NCBI GenBank assembly: GCA_003439945.1
Contig: QVRM01005987.1
Location: 186,001-250,000 of the forward strand
Direction of reading: 5' to 3'
DNA: 64,000 nucleotides
Source: Dermanyssus gallinae
Lineage: Eukaryota > Arthropoda > Arachnida > Mesostigmata > Dermanyssidae
This document shows positions 37,551 through 48,132 of this stretch, one piece after another; position 1 is the stretch's first letter, and each line of letters begins with the position of its first letter. The notes under the pieces were generated by a model. The model saw only the letters and a program-made list of their open reading frames with translations, was not told where the DNA came from and did not search any database. Position numbers and translations under genes: made by a program.

Positions 37551-37556
<6 letters not shown>
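36030..37556 (-). pseudogene. R1-like LINE, family 2, truncated in the RT
   Basis: The minus frame 36,501-37,622 is open. Its first roughly 25 codons come from the (TA)n array; the LINE begins at about 37,556 with 'ENQHGFRAGHSTHS' (RT fingers). There follow 'AVLIDVKNAFNTLSW', 'VTAGVPQGSVLGPTLWN', the catalytic 'AYADDLALIV', 'VVKYLGVILD' and a thumb region ending 'QIPWDLRVKELA'. C-terminal sequence continues in other frames (LLTGHG near 36,385, then 36,184-36,381), with the cysteine-histidine motif apparently deleted. The endonuclease and ORF1 are missing, so it is 5'-truncated exactly at the TA array. A more decayed relative lies at 42.4-43.0 kb. Confidence 0.85.
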
Positions 37557-37603
<47 letters not shown>

Positions 37604-37608
37604 ATGAC
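37554..37608. repeat. (TA)n microsatellite at the LINE truncation point
   Basis: TA units with ACATATACA interruptions. It forms the 5' boundary of the truncated R1-like LINE. Confidence 0.9.
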
Positions 37609-37729
37609 AGCAACATCAACATTTCAGCTCACTCTCATATATATATGTATATATAAATATATATGTTAACATTCATTAAGAACACAAGTGGAGCGACAAT
37701 TGTCTCCAGAGAACGTGTATATATGTATA

Positions 37730-38577
37730 CAGGGTGTGACAGGAAGGTTTTTAAAGCGATGCATAGAATTGTAGAGCTTATTAAAGCAAATATTTTTTCC
37801 AATAGAACATGGTCTCTAAGACGTCTTGTTTCGGATTGAGAGTGAAATTACTACAATTTGTGACAATGGTGCTTTTGTCCGACATAGGAGCACAAAATGT
37901 GCTGTTGCGAGACAACCACGTTCGTGTTCGTGATAAAATTCTGCTCCATCTGAAGGATATGCAAGGCCGGTCAGAAGACGCGACACGGTCACTTAGAAGA
38001 GAATTCGCCAAAAATGAAGTTCTTTATTAACGTTCACGCCAAATACTTCATTTTGGTACCAAATATGTGTCAATGCGAGCTGTGGTAGCGGAGTAATTAC
38101 GAGTTTTCGGAGAGCATGTCGAGATTGAGTGCATGTAAAATGACTGTGTGGCGACGTTCACTACCGCCGACGTGTCGCGCGACAGCCGCAGCGCGTCATT
38201 TTTCATGCGCTTAATCTGGACATCCCACCGAAAATCGTAATTACTCCGCAACCACAGCTCGCATGGACATATGTTTGGTACCAAAATGATCGCCATGAAT
38301 TGCGCATTGGCTGAATATGTATAATATTTTGAGCGCTGTGCGTGGTTGTAGGGTTATGATTTTGAAGTATTTGGCGTGAACGCTAATAAAGAACTACATT
38401 TTTGGCGAATTCTCTTCTAAGCGACCATGGTTGTCTCGCAACAGCACATTTTGTGCTCCTATGTCGGACAAAAACACCATTGTCACAAATTGTAGTAATT
38501 TCACTCTCACTCCGAAACAAGACGTCTTGGAGACCATGTTCTATTGGAAAAAATATTTGCTTTATTCCTGTCACACC

Positions 38578-38580
<3 letters not shown>
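37730..38580. mobile_element. 851-bp foldback element (long imperfect inverted repeats, TA target)
   Basis: Both ends carry the same 16-bp terminus, CAGGGTGTGACAGGAA at 37,730-37,745 and its exact reverse complement at 38,565-38,580, bordered by TA on each side. From there the two halves remain inverted repeats of each other (about 37,775-38,110 against 38,200-38,560) up to a roughly 100-bp centre. The arms have arm-specific indels: the left keeps about 60 bp (around 37,920-37,985) and a short segment after the terminus that the right lacks, while the right keeps about 80 bp (around 38,295-38,370) that the left lacks. No transposase is seen. It would be a non-autonomous Tc1/mariner-type foldback or MITE. 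Confidence 0.85.
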
Positions 38581-38624
<44 letters not shown>

Positions 38625-38629
38625 TATAT
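38581..38629. repeat. (TA)n microsatellite flanking the foldback element
   Basis: About 20 TA units directly outside the right terminus. Confidence 0.95.
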
Positions 38630-39440
38630 GCAAGCGCACACATCAGCACAAACTTTAATGCCACGAATGTCTAGCGACTTCATCAACGTACTTATGACGC
38701 AATTAGTTTACCATCTCGAGCCAGCTCGGCCTCACTCCGACTCCTGACACTTTGCGACTCGTTTGGCAACCATTTAGGATTAATCATCGGCATCATTCGA
38801 ACGATCGCTAGTTAGGTTGCGCCATAACTAGTTTCACTAATCAGATATGCAGACAGCTATTACACCTTCACCCCGTGTGAAAGGTTCTACCGTCTCCGGT
38901 GAGACTTTGACAGCGAAATAAGTGTGCCTAGATATGCACCGATTCGCCATTTCACCGAGTACATCCAATTGTAAGACTTTACTCGTTACGCAAAAGACGG
39001 AAGGGTGACCTTTCGTTCAATCAACTTTAACAAGTCTCATCTGTCTCGTGCCTCGCTCGCTTCCATGCGTTCACGCATGTATAGGTATACCTCAATGTAA
39101 TAAACAGATGCTTGTGTCATGTTAATTCACCATAAATTGGTAGTGAATAATGCGATCGCTCAACAATCCGACAATTGCGATGGCCAACAATATCGGTGAC
39201 ACTTGACTGTAGTGAAGATGTTTCGATAAACGAGCGCAATTAAGTATGTGCGCAAGCTTCTCCAGTCAAGGAACTGACAGAAAGTCTGTGTAGGCCTATG
39301 CGGCAGCTGTTCGATATGCCAGCCCATACATTCACGGGGAAACGATCGTGGCGTGCACGCTACTTTATAGGCCCAACCACACACCATCTGTCAGGTTGAG
39401 TGGAAAAGCGGACATTACTGAGCGATGCATTAAAAGAACT
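38630..39440. other. no recognised gene
   Basis: No supported feature. Confidence 0.4.
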
Positions 39441-39443
39441 GTT

Positions 39444-39660
39444 GGAAGGCGTTTACTCGTGTGGTTCCCGTATGACGGAGGCCCAGCACACAACGGTGCC
39501 GCGGAACGGGACCACCTAGACAAATCGGTGAACTAACCTCCGCAATCGCCTGATCTATCAGGTTTCGGTTTTTTTTGGGCGGTTCACCTATAGAGTCTGC
39601 TCACCTACAAGGCCTCTTTCTGTTCACTCGCGTGACGATCTGACATTTGCCGTAATGTTT
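39444..39660 (+). pseudogene. DDE transposase scrap (mariner-superfamily-like)
   Basis: The plus frame reads 'LLVWFPYDGGPAHNGAAERD', a stop, then 'PQSPDLSGFGFFWAV' and 'SLLTYKASF'. This is the layout 'WFQQDGAPAHxxxxVRDxL ... PPRSPDLTPLDFFLWGxLK..VY' seen in a common group of insect transposases. The second catalytic Asp (in YDGGPAH) survives, while the third (normally in PLDFFLW) is lost. It is short, interrupted and without ends: a relic. Confidence 0.55.
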
Positions 39661-40141
39661 GACGCTGCTGGGGCCGTTCGGACAATGTCTGGCACACATT
39701 TAAGCGCATGCAACAAAATCCTTGCAACCGCTACCAACTCTGTTATTGTTCGAGAAATTATTGCACGATACGATATAGTTGTATGTGTCTGTGCTTCTAG
39801 AAGTATTGCGAGGGGTGCAATTGATGGGTCAAATGCTCGCACTTCACCCACGCACGTTAACTTAATTTTGATATGTCCAGAGGGCAACTTTTGTTACCTT
39901 GCAACTACAGATCGTAGCATCATAGATTGGTACGAAAATAATCGTCATAAAATGCGCATTTGCTTAATTGTCATGAACGCAGTAGCGCATTATTAAATTA
40001 TCTAAAGGGTAACTTCGCTTGCATTCGCACATTATGTGAAGCTATGTCTAGCCTTCAACATAAATCTGACATACGTTAGTAATTCCCCTCTCACTCCTAA
40101 ATAAGACATTCTCACCCTCTCATCACGAGAGAAACAAATTT
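39661..40141. other. no recognised gene
   Basis: A pair of opposed ORFs at 39,624-39,996 shows no known domain. Confidence 0.35.
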
Positions 40142-40154
40142 TCTTGACGAGCTC

Positions 40155-40360
40155 TTTTTTTTTTTGTGGAGGAGTTATTAAATGCAGTTACGCACTATCG
40201 CTACGAGTCTCTATCTCTAGCTGTGTGGGACTCGACCCCAACGGTTGGATGTTACTCCGTTGAGACCCATACCCACCAAACCCACCTCCCCCCTTAAGCT
40301 TCACTCTCTGATAGCCCAGATCTTCATAAAAACAGTACTATGGACTATCAGGAAGCCTAC
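40155..40360 (-). mobile_element. 5'-truncated copy of the R1-like LINE at 49.6-55.8 kb
   Basis: About 206 bp match the 3' end of that element (49,564-49,770): the poly-T start, 'gtggaggag..ttaaat', 'gtgtgggactcgacccca', 'gagacccatacccac' and 'ccttaagcttcactctctga'. It is bounded by an exact 13-bp duplication, TCTTGACGAGCTC, at 40,142-40,154 and 40,361-40,373. It is a dead-on-arrival insertion in the minus orientation and carries only 3' untranslated sequence. It confirms the 3' end and the target-duplication length of the family. Confidence 0.92.
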
Positions 40361-40461
40361 TCTTGACGAGCTCTATTCTTCCTTACCTAACGTATGTTTC
40401 CTTTTAAGTGCGTTTTTTGATAGATTGTGCGATGACCATGACTTCACTCGGTTTTTCCAAA

Positions 40462-40495
40462 AACAAATGCCCGTGTGCGGTTTTGCACTGACTTT
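40462..40495. mobile_element. SINE-B-like core fragment
   Basis: 'aaatgcccgtgtgcggtttt' recurs with few changes near 57,887 and 61,268, and resembles the core 'caaatgcccgtgtacggtct' of SINE-B. It is too short for more than a tentative call. Confidence 0.35.
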
Positions 40496-40662
40496 GAGAC
40501 ATTCTGTATATATGTATCGTTGTACGTATGTATCTATATGATCAGTTGCTAACTCAGTTCTGCTCTACAGGTCGTCTGTGTGAAGACCAGCTTAATGAAA
40601 ACGAAAACAAATAAGAAAAGCTAAAGAATGCGCAGAGGGTGATTGCACGTCATATTATACGA

Positions 40663-40663
40663 G

Positions 40664-40695
<32 letters not shown>

Positions 40696-40743
40696 TCTTG
40701 CGGTGATACAAAGATCACTCGTGAAACCTTTGCTATGAAAATC

Positions 40744-40782
<39 letters not shown>
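40663..40782. repeat. two (TA)n arrays 55 bp apart
   Basis: Arrays at about 40,663-40,692 and 40,747-40,782, each about 15-18 units. Confidence 0.9.
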
Positions 40783-40784
<2 letters not shown>

Positions 40785-41754
40785 TACTATTATGGCGGCT
40801 GAACATTGGATAGCAGTTGTACCTTGGATTTGTAAAAGTTGTTGTACTTTACCTAGGCTCTATCCAGACGAGTGCTAAATGAAGATGTAGAGACGAAAAC
40901 GCGATCTGTCTCTTCGACACCTCGAACCTTCGCTAATGCTTTTTAGATACTTAGCACTTGCTCGGGATGTTAGCCTCCCTAAAGGTAGTCTCTTTGCAAA
41001 GTTGAGTTGTCGAATTAGCTAGACATCAATGGTCATAGCTATTTATACGACGCACGTTTCTACCGTTACTAGATTTTTTTCCGGACTCCTAGCTCTAACA
41101 AGGTTGAGGGCAATCGACTCTCGAGGTCTCCCTCCGGAGAAGCCTCAGCCACTCGAAATTTCATGAGCGTTTGCGGGCTCGGCCACAGGCACTTATTAGG
41201 TTGCTTGACCCTCATAGGCGGCGCTCAAAGACGGGCCGAATCGAGTGAGGATCTCGTTCTGAATATGATATAAGAAGGCGCTACACTTTGCCGCACATTG
41301 TTACGTCTTGCTTTCTCTATCTGGCATTGGCTTTCGCAAAGCGATCATTATCAGCTAACAGGCCAGAAATCTAAAAAAAAAGCACTTTCAGATCAAAGAA
41401 CTCAATTACGTCTCAATTGTGTTCGTGACGGTCCTACGAGTGGCGTTTACTGCCGAACCGATCCCTAAGCCCGCTTTGAGGTTGCGCAGCGTTGAAGAAA
41501 TGGCAGAGGCCTGAGGCTAGCTCACCGCCTGGGCGTAGGTCCTGCAATGTCTCTGACAGTTTTTTCTCATATTAAGAAAGAAGCTCGGAACGTATGGTTG
41601 CGTTGGTGTCTATGCGACACGACAGTAGCTAAGAGGTGCTTAATTGTCGTCTGGACAACTGAGAAACAATGACTGAAATAAGTGACTGATAACACTTATG
41701 TAATAAGGTAAATTATTTGTTTTTTTGCAGCTACGTTTATGTATTAATAGCGCA
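40783..41754. other. no recognised gene
   Basis: No supported feature. Confidence 0.45.
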
Positions 41755-41850
<96 letters not shown>

Positions 41851-41862
41851 TTATATATATAT
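41755..41862. repeat. (TA)n microsatellite
   Basis: About 100 bp of TA, one of the longest arrays in the window, with a TTTATTTA interruption near the right end. Confidence 0.95.
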
Positions 41863-42429
41863 TTCCAGAAAAAGTTCCTTGTGAAGGAGAAATCCTCTTA
41901 GAATGAGTGACCCAACTAGCTCATGAATAGTTGAGGGTACACCTTCGATAATAGTGTACACAGATAACGGTAGATCTGACGTTTGCATAAGGACTATTAA
42001 CTCAACAAACAACCGACTGGAGGGCTCACGAGGAATACGAAGCCCTATCCCGCCATCTCTATATGACCTTCTCCGTCGCGTTAGTTTTCGCTCCACACAA
42101 CGGCAACGATTTGCCAGGCTAAGCAACATACATCTACATAAGCATTTAAAAGAAAAATACCTTGTCTCAGTGAGTACCCGCCAGTGGAAATATCTGCACC
42201 ATTAGGGAGGAAGCCTGCCCAGAATCCAGCTCCTGTCCACATCTTAAAATAGCCGGAAAGAGAAAGGTCCGTGCCCTTGGTGGAATAATCAGATTGCCAA
42301 GAAGCGCAGAACCTGCCATCAATTGCGATGAGTATGTCCAAGATATCAGAATCTAAACCCCGACAAAGCGCCAACGGCTAGAGAACGACACGGAGCCTAG
42401 ATGCTCTATCTCCACACACACTGCTCATC
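41863..42429. other. no recognised gene, possibly LINE-derived
   Basis: Overlapping ORFs on both strands (41,954-42,205 plus, 42,081-42,374 minus). The RT relic follows directly, so part of this could be eroded endonuclease sequence, but I could not align it. Confidence 0.3.
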
Positions 42430-42970
42430 CTCCTACAGAACTACCCAAAAGTTTTAAAACGCACGATAGGTAAAATGCTCGCCAGCCTTGACAAATGCCA
42501 CGCCTGACCCTTATCTCGAAACCCGGCAGACCGCCAAGAGACACCTTAGCATACTGCCATTTAAGTACGTTTTTAATTTTTCTCCAAACTAGCTGGGTGC
42601 ATTATCAACGGACGATGAGTAAGTAACAGGGCTAGCAGGCAAGGAGGCGCTGTTAGAAAACCAGCACTGTTTCCGAGCCAACACAGTCAGCCATTAACAT
42701 AGTGCTAACAGCTGAAGCATAGAGCAATGTGCCGAGAGCAAACCGGCCGCATTGTCTGGCCATCCTTTTCGATAGTAATAACGCGCGTTTAACGCACGTT
42801 AGTGAGACGCCATAAACGAAGCACTTGTAGACAAAGGTGTATCCCCCTCTCTACGATATCGAATATCTACCGGTGGATGTGTGATCTTTGCAGTCACAGC
42901 CTGCGTCCCGTTCGGTTCCGTACTAGGGGCCAACCCTACGGAGCATATCACCTGACCTAAGCAGAAAGCA
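42430..42970 (+). pseudogene. R1-like RT relic, same type as 36-37.5 kb
   Basis: Across shifting plus frames I read 'LLENQHCFRANTVS' (ENQHGFRAGHS), 'NRPHCLAILFDSNNARLTHV' (AVLIDVKNAFNTL) and 'VTACVPFGSVLGA' (VTAGVPQGSVLGP). Earlier 'RTIGKML' and 'LETRQTAKRHLSILPFK' sit where the 'KPGKPP..YRPICLL' block should be. The order and spacing match the family-2 RT. It breaks off before the YADD box. It contains many stops and frameshifts, so it is an old copy in the opposite orientation to the 36-kb copy. Confidence 0.7.
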
Positions 42971-44120
42971 ATGACTTGAAACTGTTCAGTCGAGTTGTTG
43001 CCAGTTCAGCTGATTGTTAGTTGACTGGTAGTTTTGCTACAGCTTTGCTTAACACATCATCGTTTTTATATTTGTATGGAGGCTACTCATTTTGCTATTG
43101 AATAACTGAAAAGCGCTTGAGGCGCTTGAACCGCCTGGCAGTACGTATTAGTGTAATTATGTCGCTGCCGTTATAAGCCTTCTCACATTGTCTTCAATAG
43201 CACACATTTTAACTTTATAAGAATCTTTGAACCAGAAAACTACAACGGCGCATGCCTTGCCTGGGTGTTTGCATTGCACTCTGTTGCATTCATGCTATAG
43301 TTCAGTTGAGCCACTGAGTAACAGAGCAGGCAAAAATAAGAGATACCTTGACCTATTAGGAAGCTACTGCCGTGTATATGTTACCCAGGCTGCTGAGACA
43401 TTGGACCACTATCAGCAGAGAGCAGGTAAGTTATGAACGGTGTCGCAAGACGTATGGAGGAAATTACAGGTGATCAACACAGGACACAGTTTGTGAGACG
43501 AGTGGGAGACGAGAAACCAAAGTACATAGGTAGCGACTCGTGCACAGCCAACTCCCAGTAAGACAAGCGGTTGAGATGAAAGAGAGGAAGGAGATAGACA
43601 AAGACAAGAATCGCTGGCGCCATGACTGGTCTCAATTCGCTCGACGCGCGCTTTTTGTTAATAGCTCAGACGATATCGAACGAAGCTTTCAGATCGGGCG
43701 CCCTGCTTCTGGCGGTTCAAATGAAGCAGGCCTTCACCACTAGGCGCAGTTAGCAATGAGTTTAGCTGCAGAAACTTACATTTGTTGATTCGGTGTAATG
43801 AGTGACTAAATCAGAGACTGTTAAATCCCTAGAGCATACTTCTTAGCAGAGGTTTCGAGCAAGAGAATTTGTGCACTTTTTTAGAGAAGGCATTTCATGT
43901 GGTCTTCAGCATTTGATCGAAACGCACCGCGTTGTCGTGCGGTGTTGTCTCTACCAAAGGAATCGAAAGTTTATCTAGTGGTTTTGCAGAGCAGCCTGAA
44001 ATACTGCTATGCCGTAGCCTAGCCATGTTGGCCGATAGTGCGACGAAATATGGGCAAAACTGAGCAGGACTTTTACCATGTCTGGGTTGAGTGACGGCCC
44101 GGCAAAGAGATGAGCATTGA
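42971..44120. other. no recognised gene; one strong splice-donor consensus
   Basis: At 43,421-43,432 the sequence agcag|gtaagtt is a near-ideal donor after an open frame (43,227-43,425), but no acceptor or family was recognised, so no exon is called. Confidence 0.3.
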
Positions 44121-44169
44121 GTAATGCTTGGCCATGCATCACGGCTGTTGACAAATGGCCAAGCATTAC
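44121..44169. repeat. perfect 15-bp stem inverted repeat
   Basis: Arms 44,121-44,135 (gtaatgcttggccat) and 44,155-44,169 are exact reverse complements, 19-nt loop. Confidence 0.95.
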
Positions 44170-44984
44170 AAAAATCATGCAAGATTCCCAACTCCTCCCA
44201 ACTAGCGATTTATGAGATGCGGCAGGATGTAGGTGTCATTACGAGCACCGTCATCCGCATCGCCGATGTATCTGCCTTATTCACGTATTCCCGCGAGAAC
44301 GACGTAAAATATAAACTTTAGGAGATGGACAAAAAATCTAATTTAACTTATTTGAAACCGAAAAATAGATGCATGTGTTTAGTGTAATAGCGACAGAAGG
44401 AAATAGGACGACGCTCCCGTGCATGACGCATGGTACACAAACGACGACTTGCAGCAACAGCAAAATGGTGTGCTAAAATAGCAACATAAATTCTTTTTAT
44501 CACTAATACCGTGCACGATCCACCCTGGAAGGTGTCCTTGCGGTTGACTTGACAACGTAACACCTCGGCGTACTGCGGCTTACTTGACCTCAGCATCTGC
44601 TTTGTATTAATCTCTAATGAAATCGAACGCCCACAGTCGTAGGATATTTTCCGTGTATTTCGACTTGCGTAGTGACGCGTATCCATTCGACCAGGACAAG
44701 CGCGACTTCGACTTTTCGGGAGACGTAGGAACAAGGGAGCCAATAATCCGCCTGTAATCCGGCGGAAATTACCCTGTTCCAGCAGCCAACTCCGGAGCAA
44801 GTTGTCCAATTCGCTGTTCGTCGCATTACGAGTCTACAATAGGCGTCCATTCCCAGGTAGCAGTAAAGCAGGCTTGTAGGCGGTAGGAGTGTTGACAGTG
44901 GACGAAGGCTCAGCCACGTAGTGTTATGGAGTTAGCTGTTATTGAAGAAGAGGCGCAGTTGTCGATGCGGTTCGAAGTTCGAAT
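44170..44984. other. unassigned, with a 153-codon minus ORF
   Basis: The minus frame 44,348-44,809 is open but basic and cysteine-scattered, with no domain that I recognise. Long enough to note, not to call. Confidence 0.25.
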
Positions 44985-45022
44985 ACGACTTTGCGATCGC
45001 AGTGGGTCGATCGCAAAGTCGT
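44985..45022. repeat. perfect 15-bp stem hairpin
   Basis: Arms 44,985-44,999 (acgactttgcgatcg) and 45,008-45,022 are exact reverse complements around an 8-nt loop. Confidence 0.95.
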
Positions 45023-45266
45023 GTGCTCGTACAAATTTGACGCTTTACGTGTAGTAGTAGTAGTACTAGTACGTCTTCGAGGCACAACTTTTCGAGAGCG
45101 GCGGTGGTAATTGTGAGCCGATCCGGACAGTAGCGAATGACTGTAATTTCTGGTCGGATCGCTGTGTCCGACCCGAATGGTGCCTGATATGATAGCAATC
45201 AACTGTTCAGGTGCGGGCGCTCACAAACGACATGACTCACTCTAATCCGAGCGCACTACCCACTAA

Positions 45267-45295
45267 CCCCCCCCCCCCCCCCCGCCCCCCCCCCC
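45267..45295. repeat. C17-G-C11 tract
   Basis: A long pyrimidine homopolymer with a single G. A G10 run lies on the same strand at 45,471-45,480. Both can form quadruplex or i-motif structures or pair with each other. Confidence 0.95.
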
Positions 45296-45499
45296 AGAAC
45301 CCCCAGGTTGAGCCGCGATCAGTCCACAGACGGCAGAGGGCAATTCGGGAATGTGCGTTCGTGCATGCGTGCACGACAAAGCCACCAGTCACCGTCATGA
45401 CAGCAGGAGATTTGATTGCATTACGTTGTAATACTACCTACTATAGTCATCGAGTGCATGGGCGTATAGTGGGGGGGGGGCAGATTTGCGAGTTTTTTG

Positions 45500-46760
45500 C
45501 AGCGTCCTCTTAGTCTCGGGTACTCGGGAGCGTCTCAGAGCCCCTCTTGCGGAGACCTTAGCGTAAAGCATCTCGCAGCGCTGCTTGGACGCGGGATTAA
45601 GCTTTAACGGCGCGTCTGTTCGTTCAATTCACACAACAAACACGCTACTATGCTCTCGAGTAATGCCACGCTCTCGAGTGGACCACGCTCTCACTTACAG
45701 TAGTGCTGCGGTAGCGATTTGCCGGTAGCCGAAAACAGTGGCGGCTGTTCGCCGGCCCGCGTTCGCAGGAAAACTGAATTGTTTGCCACCAGGTGGAGCG
45801 CGACGATAGGGGTCAGCGTCCTACTCGTTCAATGTGCTCCGGAGCACGCTTCTGCTCACGATTTGCCTATTGTCTGCGGCCTACCACGATCCACCACGGT
45901 TGCTGCTGGCAAGCCGTAGCAAGTTCGCGTTCGTTACCTTTTGATGCGTTCGATTGTCCAACATCATCGACATGGTCATTTTCATATCACCACCATTCAC
46001 GGTCGGGTCACCAACGGTCAGGGTGGCGTCTTTTCTCGTCACGGCCGTTACCGCCGCCGCCGCCGCCGCAGCCACCAATGCTGCTTCTCTAGCGGTAGGA
46101 TCAGCCCTTACCTAAACGGTAAGGAATAGAGAGAGCGACCCCGAGCCGCTCCGAGCAGTGTTGTGAGATGAGAGACAATGGTAGCGTGGCTGGCTGCTCG
46201 TATTGCTGTTTCGATAAGAAGGACGAGGAAGAGGAGGTAGAACGGGTGTTGATGAGAGCGTTCCGTCTTTTACCAGCGAAAGCGGGGTCGCGTCAATGTT
46301 TTTCCTCAATCGGGTTGGGTTGCGCCTTGCCGCTTTTTAGGGAGCGCAGCGCAACACAGTCGTTTGCTTTCCAAACGTGAAAGTTTTCGGTACGAAGCCT
46401 TTCGGTGGCCTCTGTAATAGCTGTAGCGGCGCTATAAGACGACCGGCATCCGATGCTCTTTTGGTACGCAAGCTCGTGGTCTCCTCCGCACTGGTCGCAC
46501 TGAGCCGAACGAAGTCGGCGAAGCGGTTGGCGTGAGAAGCGCTGTTGCAGCGGCTCCAGCGTCCAGAACTGGCAGTGTTACGATACTATGACGTGTCGCA
46601 AGCGGTTCTCGCTGACTGCGGGTCAGCTGCGTGGAGCTGGAGACAGCACTAGAATTTGTAGGCGCGTTACGCAATTCATAACGGTAGGTGCGAACTCATC
46701 ATCCGGCTCATCGATTGTGTGCGCTTACCTTTACCCGAAAGATCCGGATGATGGATTCGT
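45500..46760. promoter_or_regulatory. CpG-rich block, possible promoter or first exon
   Basis: This is the most CpG-dense part of the window, with a (GCC)n tract at about 46,050-46,072. Many ORFs overlap on both strands (as expected from GC content) and none has a domain. A donor-like site (taacg|gtaggt) lies near 46,682. It is about 10 kb upstream of the LDLa exons on the same strand, so it could hold their promoter and 5' untranslated exon. That link is speculation. Confidence 0.25.
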
Positions 46761-46956
46761 TGAGTTTACCAATCTCTTCTATGCAGGCTTGCAGCTTGAG
46801 AAGCAGTGGCTGCAGTGTAATGCGATTGGCCTGCATGCACTGAGCGTATTCTTAGTAGCGTGTGTAATGATACAATATGTTTATTTTCAGTGACGTTGAA
46901 CGCCCAGAGCAAGGGCGAAGCAGTTGTACGAAATGTGCTATCACACTTAAAATCAA

Positions 46957-47140
46957 TGTCGAGCCCGGTGGCGTAGTGGATTAAGACTCCGCCTCGCAAC
47001 CGGAGGAGACACATAGGTGCGCGGGTTCGAACCCCACCGCTGCACATTTGTATTTATGGGGGTCCGTCTATGAAACAATGTGAAAAACAGTTCCGTGGAC
47101 GTTAAATCTTGGCTGAGGGTCAGCCCGAAAACTTTACTTT
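46957..47140 (+). mobile_element. SINE-A, complete, 14-bp target duplication
   Basis: A tRNA-like head starts 'gagcccggtggcgtagtgga', which contains the Pol III A box. The B box 'gggttcgaacccc' lies at 47,023-47,035. The unrelated body contains 'gggggtccgtctatgaaaca' and 'gacgttaaatcttggctgag' and ends 'gaaaactttacttt'. An exact 14-bp duplication, ACACTTAAAATCAA, flanks it at 46,943-46,956 and 47,141-47,154. The total length is 184 bp. A second complete copy is at 24.04-24.24 kb and a 5'-truncated one is at 5.34 kb. Mobilisation would depend on a LINE; none in the window shares its 3' end, so the partner is unknown. Confidence 0.93.
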
Positions 47141-47154
47141 ACACTTAAAATCAA

Positions 47155-47704
47155 GTAAAATTACTCTCATGTTTCGCACACTGACGGTAAGCTGACAGAG
47201 ATTCGCTCAAGCCATCAATCATCAAACGTGGAGTGACGGCATCAAACTGTAGAGTCAGTAGTTACCGCCAAAAAAAGTGAGCCCAGCGGACCGAAGGAAA
47301 ACTCCTGCTTTCTTGCGAAGTGCGGGGCTCCACGCCGACGGCTGGAAGCCTCATGCTTCGCGTTATTCTTAACCGTTTCGCTATGTAACACAATCTTATA
47401 CAGGTTGCAACGTAGTATAATGGTGCCGTAGCATATAGGCTGTGTGGTGTGATATACAGTAGCCCGATGTGGCACTCGAACAAAGCATTAGTATTATTAT
47501 TATAGAAGCGCGTATAGCAATAGTACAACAAGATCTTACTCTGATATATCATCGTCTCAGTTGCAGGCTGTTGGTGGGTCGTCGATGAACCGCCGATGCG
47601 ATTCCACCTGGGAAACGTTCAAGTTGCCGGTTGGTGATGAGACCCCAATTACGTTTGACCCTCGTTTTCACCGCTGGACTCCGTAAGTGCACTGATTCGA
47701 TTTA

Positions 47705-47707
<3 letters not shown>
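47155..47707. other. no recognised gene
   Basis: Nothing supportable. Confidence 0.4.

Positions 47708-47762
<55 letters not shown>
47708..47762. repeat. (TA)n microsatellite
   Basis: About 27 TA units. Confidence 0.95.
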
Positions 47763-47765
<3 letters not shown>

Positions 47766-47918
47766 TTTCAATTCAGACATGGTTTATTTACGGAGCTGCA
47801 TACATTTGCATGCTTAAGTTCTCGTTATGAAAAGTGGTACAAGGATTTGGGAATAAAAAAATAAAATAAAAAAATAAAAACAGAAGTTAATACCTATACC
47901 ATATTATTGGCGATACTG

Positions 47919-47919
<1 letters not shown>

Positions 47920-48016
<97 letters not shown>

Positions 48017-48087
48017 TATGATATATATACTATATATATATATATATATATATATTGCTATAGTATATTATATATATATATATATAT

Positions 48088-48132
<45 letters not shown>

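Noticed and set aside
43227..43436. Exon ending at a consensus donor (agcag|gtaagtt)
   Set aside because: No acceptor, no recognisable peptide and no partner exon; a single good donor is expected by chance in 64 kb.
44348..44809. 153-codon minus-strand ORF
   Set aside because: Longest anonymous ORF but with no domain, no splice context and unremarkable composition; likely chance.
46957..47040. tRNA-like sequences here and at 24.2 and 26.4 kb as genuine tRNA genes
   Set aside because: Only the A and B boxes are kept; they continue into SINE bodies with target duplications and lack a proper acceptor stem.
47242..47552. Minus ORFs with 'GVEPRTSQESR', resembling translations of dispersed repeats
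   Set aside because: Suggestive of another repeat family, but only one copy is present and no promoter boxes or target duplication were found.
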